46,981 bases of DNA from Eubacteriaceae bacterium (GCA_910574915.1 CAJTCR010000041.1:1-46981); one strand, 5' to 3'; positions 8,049 to 16,335 are shown, counted from the first letter of the stretch. The notes: generated by a model from the sequence alone, not told the origin. Numbers and translations: made by a program.

Positions 8049-10438
8049 GATTGCTTTCCCTCCTTTAATTCCTGTAATTTGGTGGTCATAATGCGGTACA
8101 GCTCGGTGTCCTTTGGGAACCGGTCGATAAAGGGCAGGATGATGTTGCCGTAGAACAGCAGCCCTTCGCCTTCGCCGGAGTGGGTCACATAGGACAGCTG
8201 GTGCGGGGAGATGCCCAGCTGTCTGGCTAAAATCTGCCGGTCGCCGCTTGCCTGGTTGAGCATATACACAAAGTCCGAGTTCTCAAAGATGTTCTCGATC
8301 TCCCGGCTGGCAAGCAGGTCCTTGATGTTCTGTGTGATGCCGGTGGGAATCCCGCCCCATTTCCGAAAGCGTTTCCAGATTTCAATGGTATAGGCGGCGG
8401 TCTGGTCCTCTTTGAGCAGCAGGTGCATCTCGTCAATGTAGTAACGGGTGGACTTGTGGGCGGCGCGGTTGATGGTGACGCGGTTCCATACCTGGTCCTG
8501 TACCACCAGCATACCGATTTTTTTCAGCTGCTTGCCTAACTCCTTGATGTCATAGCAGACAATGCGATTGTCGATGTTTACATTGGTCCGGTGGTTGAAC
8601 ACATTCAGGGAGCCGGAAACATAGATTTCCAGTGCCGTAGCGATGTACTGCGCCTCTTTTTCCTCTTGGGTCAGCAGGAGGTTATACAAATCCTCCAATA
8701 CCGGCATATTCTCCGGCCTGGGGTCGTTCAGGTAATCATGGTAGACCAGCCGTACACAACGGTCGATGATGGTTTTCTGGACTGGCTGCAAGCCCTCCTT
8801 GCCGCCCACGATCAGCTCGCACAGCGACAAAATGAAATCGGATTTCAAAGACAGCGGGCTTTCATCGTCCGAGTAGTCCAGGTTTAGGTCCATCGGGTTA
8901 ATGTAGTCCCCGGAGGTGGGCGAAATCTTGATAACCTGCCCATGCAGCCGCTCCACAAGGGGCGCGTACTCCGATTCCGGGTCGCACACGATGATGTCAT
9001 CGGTGGTGAGCAGAAAACAGTTGGCGATTTCCCGCTTGGCGGAAAAGGACTTGCCGGAGCCGGGAGTGCCTAAAATCAGGCCGTTGGGGTTTTTCAGCTT
9101 CTTGCGGTCCACCATGATAAGGTTGTTGGACAGGGCGTTGATGCCGTAGTACAGCGCCTCTTTCCCGTTCTGGAAAAGCTCCTGGGTGGTAAAGGGGATA
9201 AAGATGGCGGTGCTGGAAGTGGTCAGCCCCCGCTGGATTTCCACCTGGTTTTGTCCCAAAGGCAGGCAGCTCATCAGCCCCTCCTCCTGCTGGAAGTCCA
9301 GCCTTGCCAGCTGGCAGTTGTACTTCTGCGCGATGCTGGACGCCTGAAACACGTTGTTGCCCAGCTGTCTGGCGGTGTCCGCCGTATTCAGCACCAGAAA
9401 GGTCACAAGGAACATCCGCTCGTTGCGGCTCTGCAAATCCTGCAACAGCTTTTTGGCCTCGTTCCCGTAGGTAGCCAGGTCGCTGGGAATGATGTCCATA
9501 TCGTACCCTGCCCGGACCGCCTTTTTCTGTTCCTCGATCTTGGCCCGGTCCAAGTCGGTGATTTTGCGCTTGACCGTCTTGATGGCCTTTACCTGGTCTA
9601 AGGACTGCACATGGAGGCTGACAATCAGGGAGCTTTCCATATCCAGAAAATCCGCCAGCATCCGGTCGTTCAATTCCGGCGCGAGAATCTGCACAAAGCT
9701 GACCGCGCCGTACTTTTTCCCCATGCGGAACTGCCTGCCGGTGCGGAACTCAAAGGAAGTGGGGGCAATAAAATCCTTGGTGGAAAGGCCGGAGGGGGCC
9801 AGCCAGTCCCACGAAAAGGAAAAGGGAACCTGTTCGTCCATGTGGAATACGCCATGCAGCTGGGACAGCCGCGCCCGCCCGTCCAGCGGCTCCGCCACTA
9901 CGCCCAGCCGCTTGAAGTTGTTGAGCAGGTCGGTTTCAATCCGTTCCAGCCGGGGCTTTGCCGCCCGGATGCTGTCCGCGTCAATGCCGAAGGTCAGGTA
10001 TTTTGTCTTAATCAGGCCGTTGTTCCCCTTTGCCAGCTGGTTTTGCAGCATCTGGGTGTACTCGCCGCGGATGTTGTCAAAATCATCCCCCTGGGGCGGG
10101 ATGGTGATGGACCGGGCAAAGGTTTCCTGGGACGCGGCCAGGTTGAGGAAGGACAGCTGGAACCGGATGGAGCTGTCAAAGTAGTTGAGGAAATCGCACC
10201 AGCCCTCGAAGATGGCGGTCTTATCCTCGTTTTGGGACAACTGGTAATTGATGTCCTGAAACTGAATGGTCTTGGTATAATAGCAGCCGGTCACGCGGCA
10301 GATGCCGTCCGGCCACATCCGTTCATAGGGGATGCTGTCCTGCGCGGAAATCCCCTTCTGGTCAGTGCGGCTGGCGCGGGAAATGGCGGCTTCGATCTGC
10401 TTCCGATCCGCGCGGGAGAGCTTCTTTTTCACCGGCAT
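8045..10438 (-). CDS. virB4: VirB4/TraE-type conjugation ATPase
   Basis: The motor ATPase of the type IV secretion channel. The N-terminal CagE/TrbE-like domain spans about 30-400, followed by the AAA-like domain with Walker A GTPGSGKS at about 457-464, CDPESEY after strand 2, and the Walker B-like YYIDEMHLLL. The start chosen is the ATG at 10,438 (797 aa), which overlaps the end of prgI by 77 bases. The upstream ATG at 10,501 has AGGAGG only 3 bases away, which is too close. The module B paralogue at 23,114 aligns along its length and begins at an equivalent point. The family call is certain; the exact start is less so. Confidence 0.93.
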   Translation of the reverse strand: MPVKKKLSRADRKQIEAAISRASRTDQKGISAQDSIPYERMWPDGICRVTGCYYTKTIQFQDINYQLSQNEDKTAIFEGWCDFLNYFDSSIRFQLSFLNLAASQETFARSITIPPQGDDFDNIRGEYTQMLQNQLAKGNNGLIKTKYLTFGIDADSIRAAKPRLERIETDLLNNFKRLGVVAEPLDGRARLSQLHGVFHMDEQVPFSFSWDWLAPSGLSTKDFIAPTSFEFRTGRQFRMGKKYGAVSFVQILAPELNDRMLADFLDMESSLIVSLHVQSLDQVKAIKTVKRKITDLDRAKIEEQKKAVRAGYDMDIIPSDLATYGNEAKKLLQDLQSRNERMFLVTFLVLNTADTARQLGNNVFQASSIAQKYNCQLARLDFQQEEGLMSCLPLGQNQVEIQRGLTTSSTAIFIPFTTQELFQNGKEALYYGINALSNNLIMVDRKKLKNPNGLILGTPGSGKSFSAKREIANCFLLTTDDIIVCDPESEYAPLVERLHGQVIKISPTSGDYINPMDLNLDYSDDESPLSLKSDFILSLCELIVGGKEGLQPVQKTIIDRCVRLVYHDYLNDPRPENMPVLEDLYNLLLTQEEKEAQYIATALEIYVSGSLNVFNHRTNVNIDNRIVCYDIKELGKQLKKIGMLVVQDQVWNRVTINRAAHKSTRYYIDEMHLLLKEDQTAAYTIEIWKRFRKWGGIPTGITQNIKDLLASREIENIFENSDFVYMLNQASGDRQILARQLGISPHQLSYVTHSGEGEGLLFYGNIILPFIDRFPKDTELYRIMTTKLQELKEGKQS

Positions 10439-10847
10439 TGGCCCTTCGCCCTCCGGCGCTCTGCCGTTTGTCCGGTTTTTCTTTGCCGTAAACAATGTCA
10501 TACACCTCCTTGTCGAGTTTGTCCTGCCGCTCCAATACGGCATAGAAGTTGTTGGTCTGGTAGGGGCGCTGCCGGGGCCGGAGAAAGGATACCCGGATCA
10601 TGTTGCCGATGATCTTTTCCAGCGGCTGGCCGTTCTTCTCGTACATCGCCAGCAGGAAAAAGGGCAGCATGACAAGCATCATGCACAGGGCGGCGGCGCT
10701 GTTCCCGGCTGGCCCCCGAAGCAGAAAGAAAAGCGGCACGCCAATCAGCGCCCCGCCGCCAAAGCAGACTAACTGCCGTTTGGTGAGGTTGAAGGCCACC
10801 TTTGTCTTGACCTTCGTTAAGTCTTTGGGTACGGGTACATAAGCCAT
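10362..10847 (-). CDS. prgI: PrgI-family conjugation membrane protein
   Basis: A VirB3-like inner channel component. The conserved N-terminus (VPKDLTKVKTKVAFNLTKRQ) is nearly the same as in the module B copy, followed by two membrane helices (about 26-46 and 53-72) and the typical AMYEKNGQPLEK loop. The C-terminal tail is longer than in module B (161 versus 124 aa) and basic, and it is encoded over the start of virB4. A good AGGAG site precedes the ATG. Confidence 0.92.
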   Translation of the reverse strand: MAYVPVPKDLTKVKTKVAFNLTKRQLVCFGGGALIGVPLFFLLRGPAGNSAAALCMMLVMLPFFLLAMYEKNGQPLEKIIGNMIRVSFLRPRQRPYQTNNFYAVLERQDKLDKEVYDIVYGKEKPDKRQSAGGRRANAGEKEALPRGSEADRSRHFPRQPH

Positions 10848-10865
10848 TTTTGCACACTCCTTTCG

Positions 10866-11735
10866 TTAGTGGGCCTGGAAGATTGCCTTGGCCATGCTGC
10901 CGCTCTTAAAGAGGGTCAGGCAGAGCAGGACGGTATATCCCACACAGGACCAGATGGCAGCAATCGTATCCTCGTCGGTGGCGATGTTCTGCACCAGGAC
11001 CGCGTAGATTGCCACGCAGACCATGATGAGGAACGCCTGAAAGCCTAACGCCATCAGGGAGCGCAGGTAATTCTGCCCCATGCCGCCCCATTCCCTGCCC
11101 ATCATAGCGGCCATCGGGACCGGCGCGACCGAGGTGACGAGATAGATTTCCAGCATACGGCCATAAATGACGATAAAAATACAGATGGTCAGCGCCCACA
11201 TGGTAAGGCCGATAAACAGGGACTGGAACCACAGCCCGAACAGCGGCCCCAAATCCATCTCCATGAGCCTTGGCTCCAAATCCGCCATCGCGGAGGAAAT
11301 GTCGATGGAAGCGTCCGCGCCGATGACGCCGGAAGCCTGGGCCACGATGCCCTGGGCCAGATCAAACACGCCCATCACGATATTCCAGGTGTTGGTGACA
11401 ATGAGGATGGCACAGGCGGTCTTGAATATCCACTTGAAAAACACAGCGGTTTCAATATCGTGGAAGTTGTTCTTGTCGGTGATGATCTGAATCAGTTCCA
11501 GCGTCATTACAAAGGCCAGGATCACGCCTGCTATGGGGAGAATGACCGTTTCCGAAAGGCTTTGTACCATGCTGAAAATACCCGCGTTCCAGCCCTGGGG
11601 CGTCTGCCCGATCTGCCCCGATATGTCCGCCACCTGGTTGTTGACCGAATCGAACATACTGGAAAGGTTGCTCATAATGCCGCCCACCAGCATTTCTTTC
11701 AGCCAGGTGGTGATTGCATCCAGCAGAAAATCCAT
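10866..11735 (-). CDS. TrbL/VirB6-like polytopic conjugation protein (CD1112-like)
   Basis: 289 residues with about six hydrophobic helices, for example at 65-86 (ETVILPIAGVILAFVMTLEL) and 170-195. It closely matches the module B protein at 19,725-20,591, including IGTM-type ends and the GRE.GGMGQNYL loop. It is the expected VirB6/TrbL-like membrane core of the channel. The start has AGGAGG 9 bases upstream. It follows the maff2 remnant and precedes prgI, as in intact elements; module B differs by having three extra genes between these two. Confidence 0.88.
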   Translation of the reverse strand: MDFLLDAITTWLKEMLVGGIMSNLSSMFDSVNNQVADISGQIGQTPQGWNAGIFSMVQSLSETVILPIAGVILAFVMTLELIQIITDKNNFHDIETAVFFKWIFKTACAILIVTNTWNIVMGVFDLAQGIVAQASGVIGADASIDISSAMADLEPRLMEMDLGPLFGLWFQSLFIGLTMWALTICIFIVIYGRMLEIYLVTSVAPVPMAAMMGREWGGMGQNYLRSLMALGFQAFLIMVCVAIYAVLVQNIATDEDTIAAIWSCVGYTVLLCLTLFKSGSMAKAIFQAH

Positions 11736-11755
11736 ACGGTGCTACCTCCTTTCCG

Positions 11756-11779
11756 CCCCTCCCGCGTCTGCGGGAGGGG
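11756..11779 (-). promoter_or_regulatory. Intercistronic hairpin between maff2 remnant and trbL-like gene
   Basis: CCCCTCCCGC and GCGGGAGGGG form a perfect 10-bp stem with a 4-base loop. It lies in the transcript between the maff2 stop and the Shine-Dalgarno of the next gene. There is no T-run on the minus strand, so it looks like an mRNA-processing or stabilising hairpin rather than a terminator. Confidence 0.5.
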
Positions 11780-11808
11780 CAAAGGTATGGGTGTTTCTGG
11801 TGCGGGGA

Positions 11809-11889
11809 TTAGCCGAACAGACCGGAGAGCAGGGGTACAAGCACCATGCCGATGAGGGCAACGCCGCCGCCCGCCATGAGCTGTGTTAT
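11809..11889 (-). pseudogene. maff2 family mobile element gene, 3' remnant
   Basis: The minus strand reads QLMAGGGVALIGMVLVPLLS GLFG and then a TAA stop at 11,809-11,811. This matches the C-terminal third of the intact Maff2 protein in module B (19,500-19,712; QLMAGGGIIVIGTTLIPLLS). The match ends just before the QLM codons (about 11,883), where DNA unrelated to maff2 begins. The 5' two-thirds of this copy, and the virD4 and pcfB genes expected before it, are not found on the minus strand anywhere in the window. The gene was therefore broken here, next to the tnpX-type recombinase unit. Confidence 0.85.
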
Positions 11890-11986
11890 CCCCAATTAGT
11901 AGGAACAATACAGCTTTCTGGCGGGCGGCGGCACGTCAAGAAATATATATGGAGTTTTTAAAGAATCCCCCGGAGCAGGGGAGCGG

Positions 11987-13627
11987 TCAGCCTGTGACCT
12001 GCTCCACTTCCGGTATGGGTTTGAGATTAAAATGAATTTCGATAGAAATGTGTCTTGTTTTGTCGCTGTCTATGGTTTCATGGACAACGATTTCTTTAAT
12101 CAGGCGGTTCAGGATGGAAGCGTCCAGTTCGGTGATGTCCCGGTATTCCTGTATGGATTCCACCCACTGCCTTGCGTCCACGGCAAGCCGGATTTCATTG
12201 GCAAGGTGTTTCCTGCCTTTCTCAACTTTAGCCTTTAATTCCGCCTGTTCCTTCTGTGTCTTTTCCAGCAGGAGATTGAAGTTTTCTTCTGTGATTCGTC
12301 CGGCTACCATGTCCTCATAGAGCCGCAATACCATCTTTTCCAGCACTTCAATCCGTTCTTCGTCTTTGGCAAGGGTGCGCTCCATCGCTTCCCGCTGGTC
12401 TTTCTGCTCGGCCTGGCAGGTGTCGGTCAGCCGTCCGGCCACCGCTTCGCTGTCGGTCAGGGCAGCGGTGGCGCACTCCCGGATTTTGTTCAGCACAAGA
12501 GAATAGAGCGTGTCAAATTCAACCCGGTGCTGTGTGCAGTGCTGCTTCCCATAGGCATTGTAGGTCTTACAGGAGAAAATCCGCTTCGGGAACTTCTCAT
12601 GCGTGGTGCGGATGGTGAGAGCCTTTCCGCACTCCCCACATTTTATCAGCCCTGCAAAGAGGTTGATTTCCCCGGATTTGCCCGGTCGCTGGCGGGATTT
12701 CAGTTTTTCCTGCACAATCGCAAAGTCCTTTTTGTCCACCAGCGGCTCATGCGTCCCCTCCACCACAATCCAGTCCTCCGGCTTCTTATCCCGGATAGTG
12801 CCGATTTTAAAGCGGTACTCGGTCTTTTGGGAAGCGATTGCGCCGGTGTAGACGGGGTTCATCAGGATTTCCTTAATCACGGAGAAGTCCCAGACGTACC
12901 GCCCGTTTTCCGGGTCTTTCTTTTCCCATTTGGTGCGGATGTTCCGGTGTCCCCGCTTCCGGTTCCACCATGTCGGGCAGGGGTGCTTTTCTTCCTCCAG
13001 CCTGCGCCGGATGTAGTTGGGGCCGTGGCCGTCCAGCGCATATCCGAAAATCAGCCGGACAACCGGGGCGGTTTCCCCGTCAATGAGAAGGTGGTTCTTG
13101 TCCTCCGGGTCTTTCTTGTAGCCAAACGGGGCGATACAGCCGGTGAACTGGCCTTTCTGCGCCTTCAGCACATAGGAAGAATGGACTTTCTTGGAAATAT
13201 CCTTGCTGTACATCTCATTGAACAGGTTGCGGAACGGGGTAAAATCGTTGTCGCCTTTTGCGCTGTCTACTCCGTCATTGATTGCGATATATCTCACGTC
13301 ACGCTCCACGAAAAAGATTTCCGTATAGTAGCCGACTTTCAGATAATCGCGCCCCAATCTTGACATATCCTTGACAATGACTGTCGCCACGTTTCCGGCT
13401 TCAATCTCCGCAATCATGCGGTTAAAATTTGGTCTCTCGAACGTCACGCCCGATACGCCGTCGTCAATGAAGAAAACGGGATTGGAAAAGCCGTTGTCCG
13501 CCGCATATTTGGAGAGGACTGCTTTCTGGTTCACAATGCTGTTGCTGTCGCCCTCTAACGTATCTTCCTGCGAAAGACGGGCGTATAATGCTGTTATCTG
13601 TCCGGGCTTATATGTATTTGCTGTCAT
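11987..13627 (-). CDS. Large serine recombinase, TnpX/TndX type
   Basis: A site-specific recombinase that would excise and insert its element. The N-terminal resolvase domain has catalytic Ser19 in YARLSQED, with VIVKDMSRLGRDYLKVG following. Next come a recombinase domain (about 170-280), a zinc-ribbon (CGECGKALTIRT...FSCKTY) near 360-390, a coiled coil (about 420-500) and a DUF4368-like C-terminus. The start is at 13,627, where AGGAGG stands 9 bases upstream; a further upstream start is unlikely. At 546 aa it is full length. Its stop is about 90 bases from the broken maff2, so it is the probable agent of that insertion. Confidence 0.92.
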   Translation of the reverse strand: MTANTYKPGQITALYARLSQEDTLEGDSNSIVNQKAVLSKYAADNGFSNPVFFIDDGVSGVTFERPNFNRMIAEIEAGNVATVIVKDMSRLGRDYLKVGYYTEIFFVERDVRYIAINDGVDSAKGDNDFTPFRNLFNEMYSKDISKKVHSSYVLKAQKGQFTGCIAPFGYKKDPEDKNHLLIDGETAPVVRLIFGYALDGHGPNYIRRRLEEEKHPCPTWWNRKRGHRNIRTKWEKKDPENGRYVWDFSVIKEILMNPVYTGAIASQKTEYRFKIGTIRDKKPEDWIVVEGTHEPLVDKKDFAIVQEKLKSRQRPGKSGEINLFAGLIKCGECGKALTIRTTHEKFPKRIFSCKTYNAYGKQHCTQHRVEFDTLYSLVLNKIRECATAALTDSEAVAGRLTDTCQAEQKDQREAMERTLAKDEERIEVLEKMVLRLYEDMVAGRITEENFNLLLEKTQKEQAELKAKVEKGRKHLANEIRLAVDARQWVESIQEYRDITELDASILNRLIKEIVVHETIDSDKTRHISIEIHFNLKPIPEVEQVTG

Positions 13628-13690
13628 ATGTTCATTCCTCCTGTAATGAACGCCCGACAAACAGTATGTGCTAACTTCATTATAGCGCAT

Positions 13691-13891
13691 TTATCCCTGT
13701 TTGTCATTGGGCGGTTTGACGGTTTCCGATTTTATGAGCCGTATCATCTTGTCGCGGAGCCGTTCCGAGCCGCCACAGGAGGTAGACACTTCATAGTATG
13801 TGCCGCCGATTTTGTAGCAGACAGTTTCCTCTGTCGGCTTCCCTTTTTTCGGCAGATAGCCGCTGTCCTTGATTTCCAGTTCCCAATCCAT
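13691..13891 (-). CDS. TnpW-like small transposon protein (66 aa)
   Basis: A small basic/acidic protein with the pattern of transposon-encoded TnpW proteins: a short beta region (YKIGGTYYEVSTSC) followed by SERLRDKMIRLIKSE. It lies directly upstream of the TnpX-type gene in the same direction, as tnpW accompanies tnpX in Tn4451-like elements. The start at 13,891 has AGGAAGG upstream; a longer frame from 13,939 is less likely. Its role is unknown, perhaps modulating recombination. Confidence 0.68.
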   Translation of the reverse strand: MDWELEIKDSGYLPKKGKPTEETVCYKIGGTYYEVSTSCGGSERLRDKMIRLIKSETVKPPNDKQG

Positions 13892-14035
13892 TCTTTTCCC
13901 TTCCTTTCCGCATTTGCTAAATGATAAGTTTCGGAGCAAGCATATGAATGAGTTTTAATAGGAACACTGTAATATCAAGGCTTTTCGGAGCCAGCAACCA
14001 CAAAAAAATATTATTTGAGCTATCACATTACGCAG

Positions 14036-14071
14036 AAAGCCGTCCGGCATGAAAAAACGGGCGGCTTTTTT
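14036..14071 (+). terminator. Rho-independent terminator at left edge of module B
   Basis: AAAGCCGTCCG and CGGGCGGCTTT pair over 11 bp (one G-U) around a short A-rich loop and run into six T's. No plus-strand gene lies directly upstream, so it may insulate the element from outside transcription. A-rich sequence on the other side could also let it act on the minus strand. Confidence 0.65.
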
Positions 14072-14164
14072 GCGTGGATAGCCGGGAGGGAGGCGAAAAA
14101 ATAGTAACAAATTTTTAGCGCAAGATTTGTGCAACATTCACGAAATTAAAAAAGGAGGTAACGA

Positions 14165-15673
14165 ATGGCAGACGAAAAATTAAACGTGAGCCCGGAGGAA
14201 AATCCCCAGCCCAGCTTGTTTGATGCCGGCCCGGCGGGTGCTCCTGCCCAGGACGCTCCCACCCCGGAGCCCCCGGCCCCGGAGAACGCCCCCGAGCAGA
14301 CTGGCGGCGAACCACCCGCCCAGGATGCCCCGGCGGGTGCTCCCGGCGAGGTGAGTGTCTCCGCTGACCAGATTGAAAAGCTGATGGCGGAGCGGCGGGC
14401 GGCGGAACGTGCGGAGGTGGAAAAGAACGAGCCGCCCGAACCGGAACAGCCGCCCACCCCGGCCCCGGAGGAAAAGGCCACCGGGGAAAAGAGGCCCGCC
14501 AAAAAGGACAAGGCCGCCAAGGAAAAAGCGCCCGAGCCGGATAAGCCCAAGGGCAGGCGGGGCCGCAAGCCCAAGGAAGAAAAGGCGGGGCCCGGCGAAC
14601 CGGGAGGGACGGGAGCCCGCCGTGGCCGCCCAGCCAAGGCTGATAAGGCGGCCACGGACAAGCCCCCGTCCCCACCTCGAGACAAAATGTCCCAAAGCAA
14701 GGGGGCCAAGGCCGCCACGGTAAAGGGCAGGGAAGAAGCCCCTGCCGCTCCCCAGCCTGCGCCGGAGCCGCCGCCCCAGCCCCGTGACGCGACCCGCGCT
14801 GAAAAGGAAGAGATTGTCTATCTCAAACTTTCGGAGCTGTTCCCGTTCAAAGACCATCCTTTCGGTGTGCGGGACGATGCGGAAATGAAAGGGCTTGTGG
14901 AGTCCGTCAAGGACAACGGCGTACACCAGCCCGCTCTGGTGCGCCCCCGGGAGGGCGGAGGCTATGAAATCATCGCGGGCCACCGCCGCCAGCGGGCCAG
15001 TGAGCTGGCCGGGTTCGTAAATATGCCGTGTATCGTCCGCAACATGACGGACGATGAGGCCATCCTTGCGATGACGGACGACAACCTGCGCCACCGGGAA
15101 AAGATTCTGCCGATGGAAAAGGCCCAGTCGCTGAAAATGCAGGTGGAGGCCATCAGCCATCAAGGGACGAAGATGGAGGGCGTGGCCGCCGGGGACGTTG
15201 GAAAACGCTCCACGGAAATCGTGGGGGAACGGAACGGCATGAATTACAAGCAGGTACAGCGGTATATCCGGCTGACCGAGCTTGTGCCGGAGCTCCAGTC
15301 TATGGTGAACGAGAAAAAGCTGTCTTTCACCCCCGCCGTGGAAATCTCGTTCATCAAGCCCAAAAACCAGAGGTTTATCGCCGTTTCCATTGAGGGCGAG
15401 CAGGCGTCCCCCTCGCTCTCCCAGGCCCAGGAGCTCCGCAAGCTGGATAAGGACGGGAAACTGAACGGCGATGTGATAGACGGCATTTTGAGCCGTGAAA
15501 AAAAGGAGGTAGACAAAGTGATTATTTCCGCCGCTGAACTGAACAAGTATTTCGGCAAGGACGCCACGCCCCGGGAAATGAAAGACCAGATTATGTCCCT
15601 GCTGGCCGAATGGAAAGAGAAACAGCCCCCGGAGCGCACCGCCCCGGAGAAAAAGACCGACCGGGAAAAGTAA
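14165..15673 (+). CDS. parB: ParB/Spo0J-type DNA-binding protein with long low-complexity N-terminus and AT-hook-like motifs
   Basis: The first gene of module B, with AGGAGG 6 bases before the ATG. Residues 1-215 are disordered and rich in Ala, Pro, Glu and Lys, including two AT-hook-like segments, GRRGRKPK (about 130-137) and RRGRPAK (152-158). A ParB/Srx nuclease-like domain follows (about 217-330), with the CTP-binding Arg-rich box GHRRQRA at 272-278. A helix-turn-helix region follows near 355-385 (MNYKQVQRYIRLTEL). A copy of the module's palindrome lies in the codons of the linker. No parA stands beside it. It may be a partition protein or, more generally, a DNA-coating regulator of the element; the palindromes are the obvious candidate targets, but binding is inferred. 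Confidence 0.9.
   Translation: MADEKLNVSPEENPQPSLFDAGPAGAPAQDAPTPEPPAPENAPEQTGGEPPAQDAPAGAPGEVSVSADQIEKLMAERRAAERAEVEKNEPPEPEQPPTPAPEEKATGEKRPAKKDKAAKEKAPEPDKPKGRRGRKPKEEKAGPGEPGGTGARRGRPAKADKAATDKPPSPPRDKMSQSKGAKAATVKGREEAPAAPQPAPEPPPQPRDATRAEKEEIVYLKLSELFPFKDHPFGVRDDAEMKGLVESVKDNGVHQPALVRPREGGGYEIIAGHRRQRASELAGFVNMPCIVRNMTDDEAILAMTDDNLRHREKILPMEKAQSLKMQVEAISHQGTKMEGVAAGDVGKRSTEIVGERNGMNYKQVQRYIRLTELVPELQSMVNEKKLSFTPAVEISFIKPKNQRFIAVSIEGEQASPSLSQAQELRKLDKDGKLNGDVIDGILSREKKEVDKVIISAAELNKYFGKDATPREMKDQIMSLLAEWKEKQPPERTAPEKKTDREK
14679..14693. repeat. Dispersed palindrome site 1
   Basis: GAGACA-AAA-TGTCCC lies inside parB, in the codons of the disordered linker (MSQS region). It has one change from the GGGACA consensus. 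It is the leftmost copy and the only one well inside a gene. Confidence 0.85.
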
Positions 15674-15678
15674 GCCTT

Positions 15679-15693
15679 GAGACATTTTGTCCC
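15679..15693. repeat. Dispersed palindrome site 2
   Basis: GAGACA-TTT-TGTCCC starts 5 bases after the parB stop. The core orientation (TTT) is opposite to that of site 1. Confidence 0.85.
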
Positions 15694-15751
15694 GAGGTTT
15701 TTCTTTTTCCCGCGCCCCTCCCCCGCGCCTTGCATAGCGTTCTTTTAGAGA

Positions 15752-15941
15752 GGGGCTCTGGTGGTATATCCCCCGTCGCCGCCTGCTACTGAGCACAGCC
15801 GGGAGTGGGCGGTCAAGGGGCGGAACGCCCGCCGCCTGCGGCGGCTTGCCCTTGACGGCCCGCCCCGGCTGTGCCACCCCTCCCGGCGCGGCGGGGGATA
15901 TATCCTCCAGAGCCGCCCCCTTTCCCATGAATGGGAAAGGG
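15752..15941. other. Large nested inverted repeat downstream of parB (possible origin, oriT or centromere structure)
   Basis: In a ~320-base gap without a gene, the left arm (about 15,752-15,820) and right arm (about 15,839-15,920) are largely complementary. Matching blocks include TATATCCCCCG with CGGGGGATATA, and GCACAGCCGGG with CCCGGCTGTGC. The loop holds GCCGCCTGCGGCGGC. Directly after it, CCCTTTCCCAT-GA-ATGGGAAAGGG (15,918-15,941) is a perfect 11-bp inverted repeat. Such size and nesting goes far beyond a terminator, and there is no T-run. A replication origin, oriT or partition site is possible; the function is unknown. Confidence 0.7.
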
Positions 15942-15992
15942 CGGGGGGATTGGGTTGAACGACAACTATTAAAATATCGGAGGTAAACGACT

Positions 15993-16334
15993 ATGAAACG
16001 ACCCCTTGCTTACATCACCGCCGCTTGGTATGGCGGCGATACGGAAAATGCGGAGCTGGCCGCGCAGTACTGCCGGGCGGTCTACGATGCGGGCTTTGCC
16101 CCTATCTGCCCGGCCTTGTTCCTGCCCCTTTTCCTCAATGACGCGGTTCCCGAGGAGCACAAGAGCAGCATCGACATTGGCCGCGACCTGCTCCGCCGCT
16201 CCCGGGTGCTGGTGGTGTGCGGGCATACCGTCACCGAGTCCATGAAGAACGACATCGCCGTGGCCCAGCGGCTGGGCATCACCGCCACCACCCTTGAGGG
16301 CATCCTGACCGTCAAGGGCCAGGGCCGCCGCTGA
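15993..16334 (+). CDS. DUF4406-like nucleotide deoxyribosyltransferase-fold protein (113 aa)
   Basis: The fold resembles nucleoside 2-deoxyribosyltransferase: an N-terminal YITAAWYGGDTEN segment, then SRVLVVCGHTVTESMKNDIA, where such enzymes carry the acidic catalytic and binding residues. Families of this kind (DUF4406/DUF7768) are common in phages and mobile elements, and their substrates are mostly unknown. A GGAGG site precedes the ATG. The stop is 1 base before the GTG of the ardA-like gene, so the two are co-translated and may be a counter-defence pair. Confidence 0.75.
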   Translation: MKRPLAYITAAWYGGDTENAELAAQYCRAVYDAGFAPICPALFLPLFLNDAVPEEHKSSIDIGRDLLRRSRVLVVCGHTVTESMKNDIAVAQRLGITATTLEGILTVKGQGRR

Positions 16335-16335
16335 C

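Larger units (their letters stand above)
11896..13966. mobile_element. Candidate compact tnpX/tnpW serine-recombinase unit bounded by 12-bp direct repeats
   Basis: TTAGTAGGAACA (11,896-11,907) and TTAATAGGAACA (13,955-13,966) are direct repeats with one mismatch, flanking only a TnpX-like recombinase and a TnpW-like gene. TnpX/TndX-type enzymes recombine at short sites centred on GA, and both repeats hold GA in the same place. The unit may be an autonomous ~2-kb element, or the left end of a larger one that includes module B. The second reading cannot be excluded, because the right flank is not maff2. Confidence 0.45.

Noticed and set aside
11533..11961. 142-codon plus-strand frame ending GTIQLSGGRRHVKKYIWSF across the maff2 break
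   Set aside because: Mostly antisense to the trbL-like gene; only its last part lies in the joint, and nothing indicates translation.
14180..15928. 582-codon minus-strand frame over parB
   Set aside because: Shadow of the parB codon bias; low-complexity Arg/Gly/Leu translation and no start signal.
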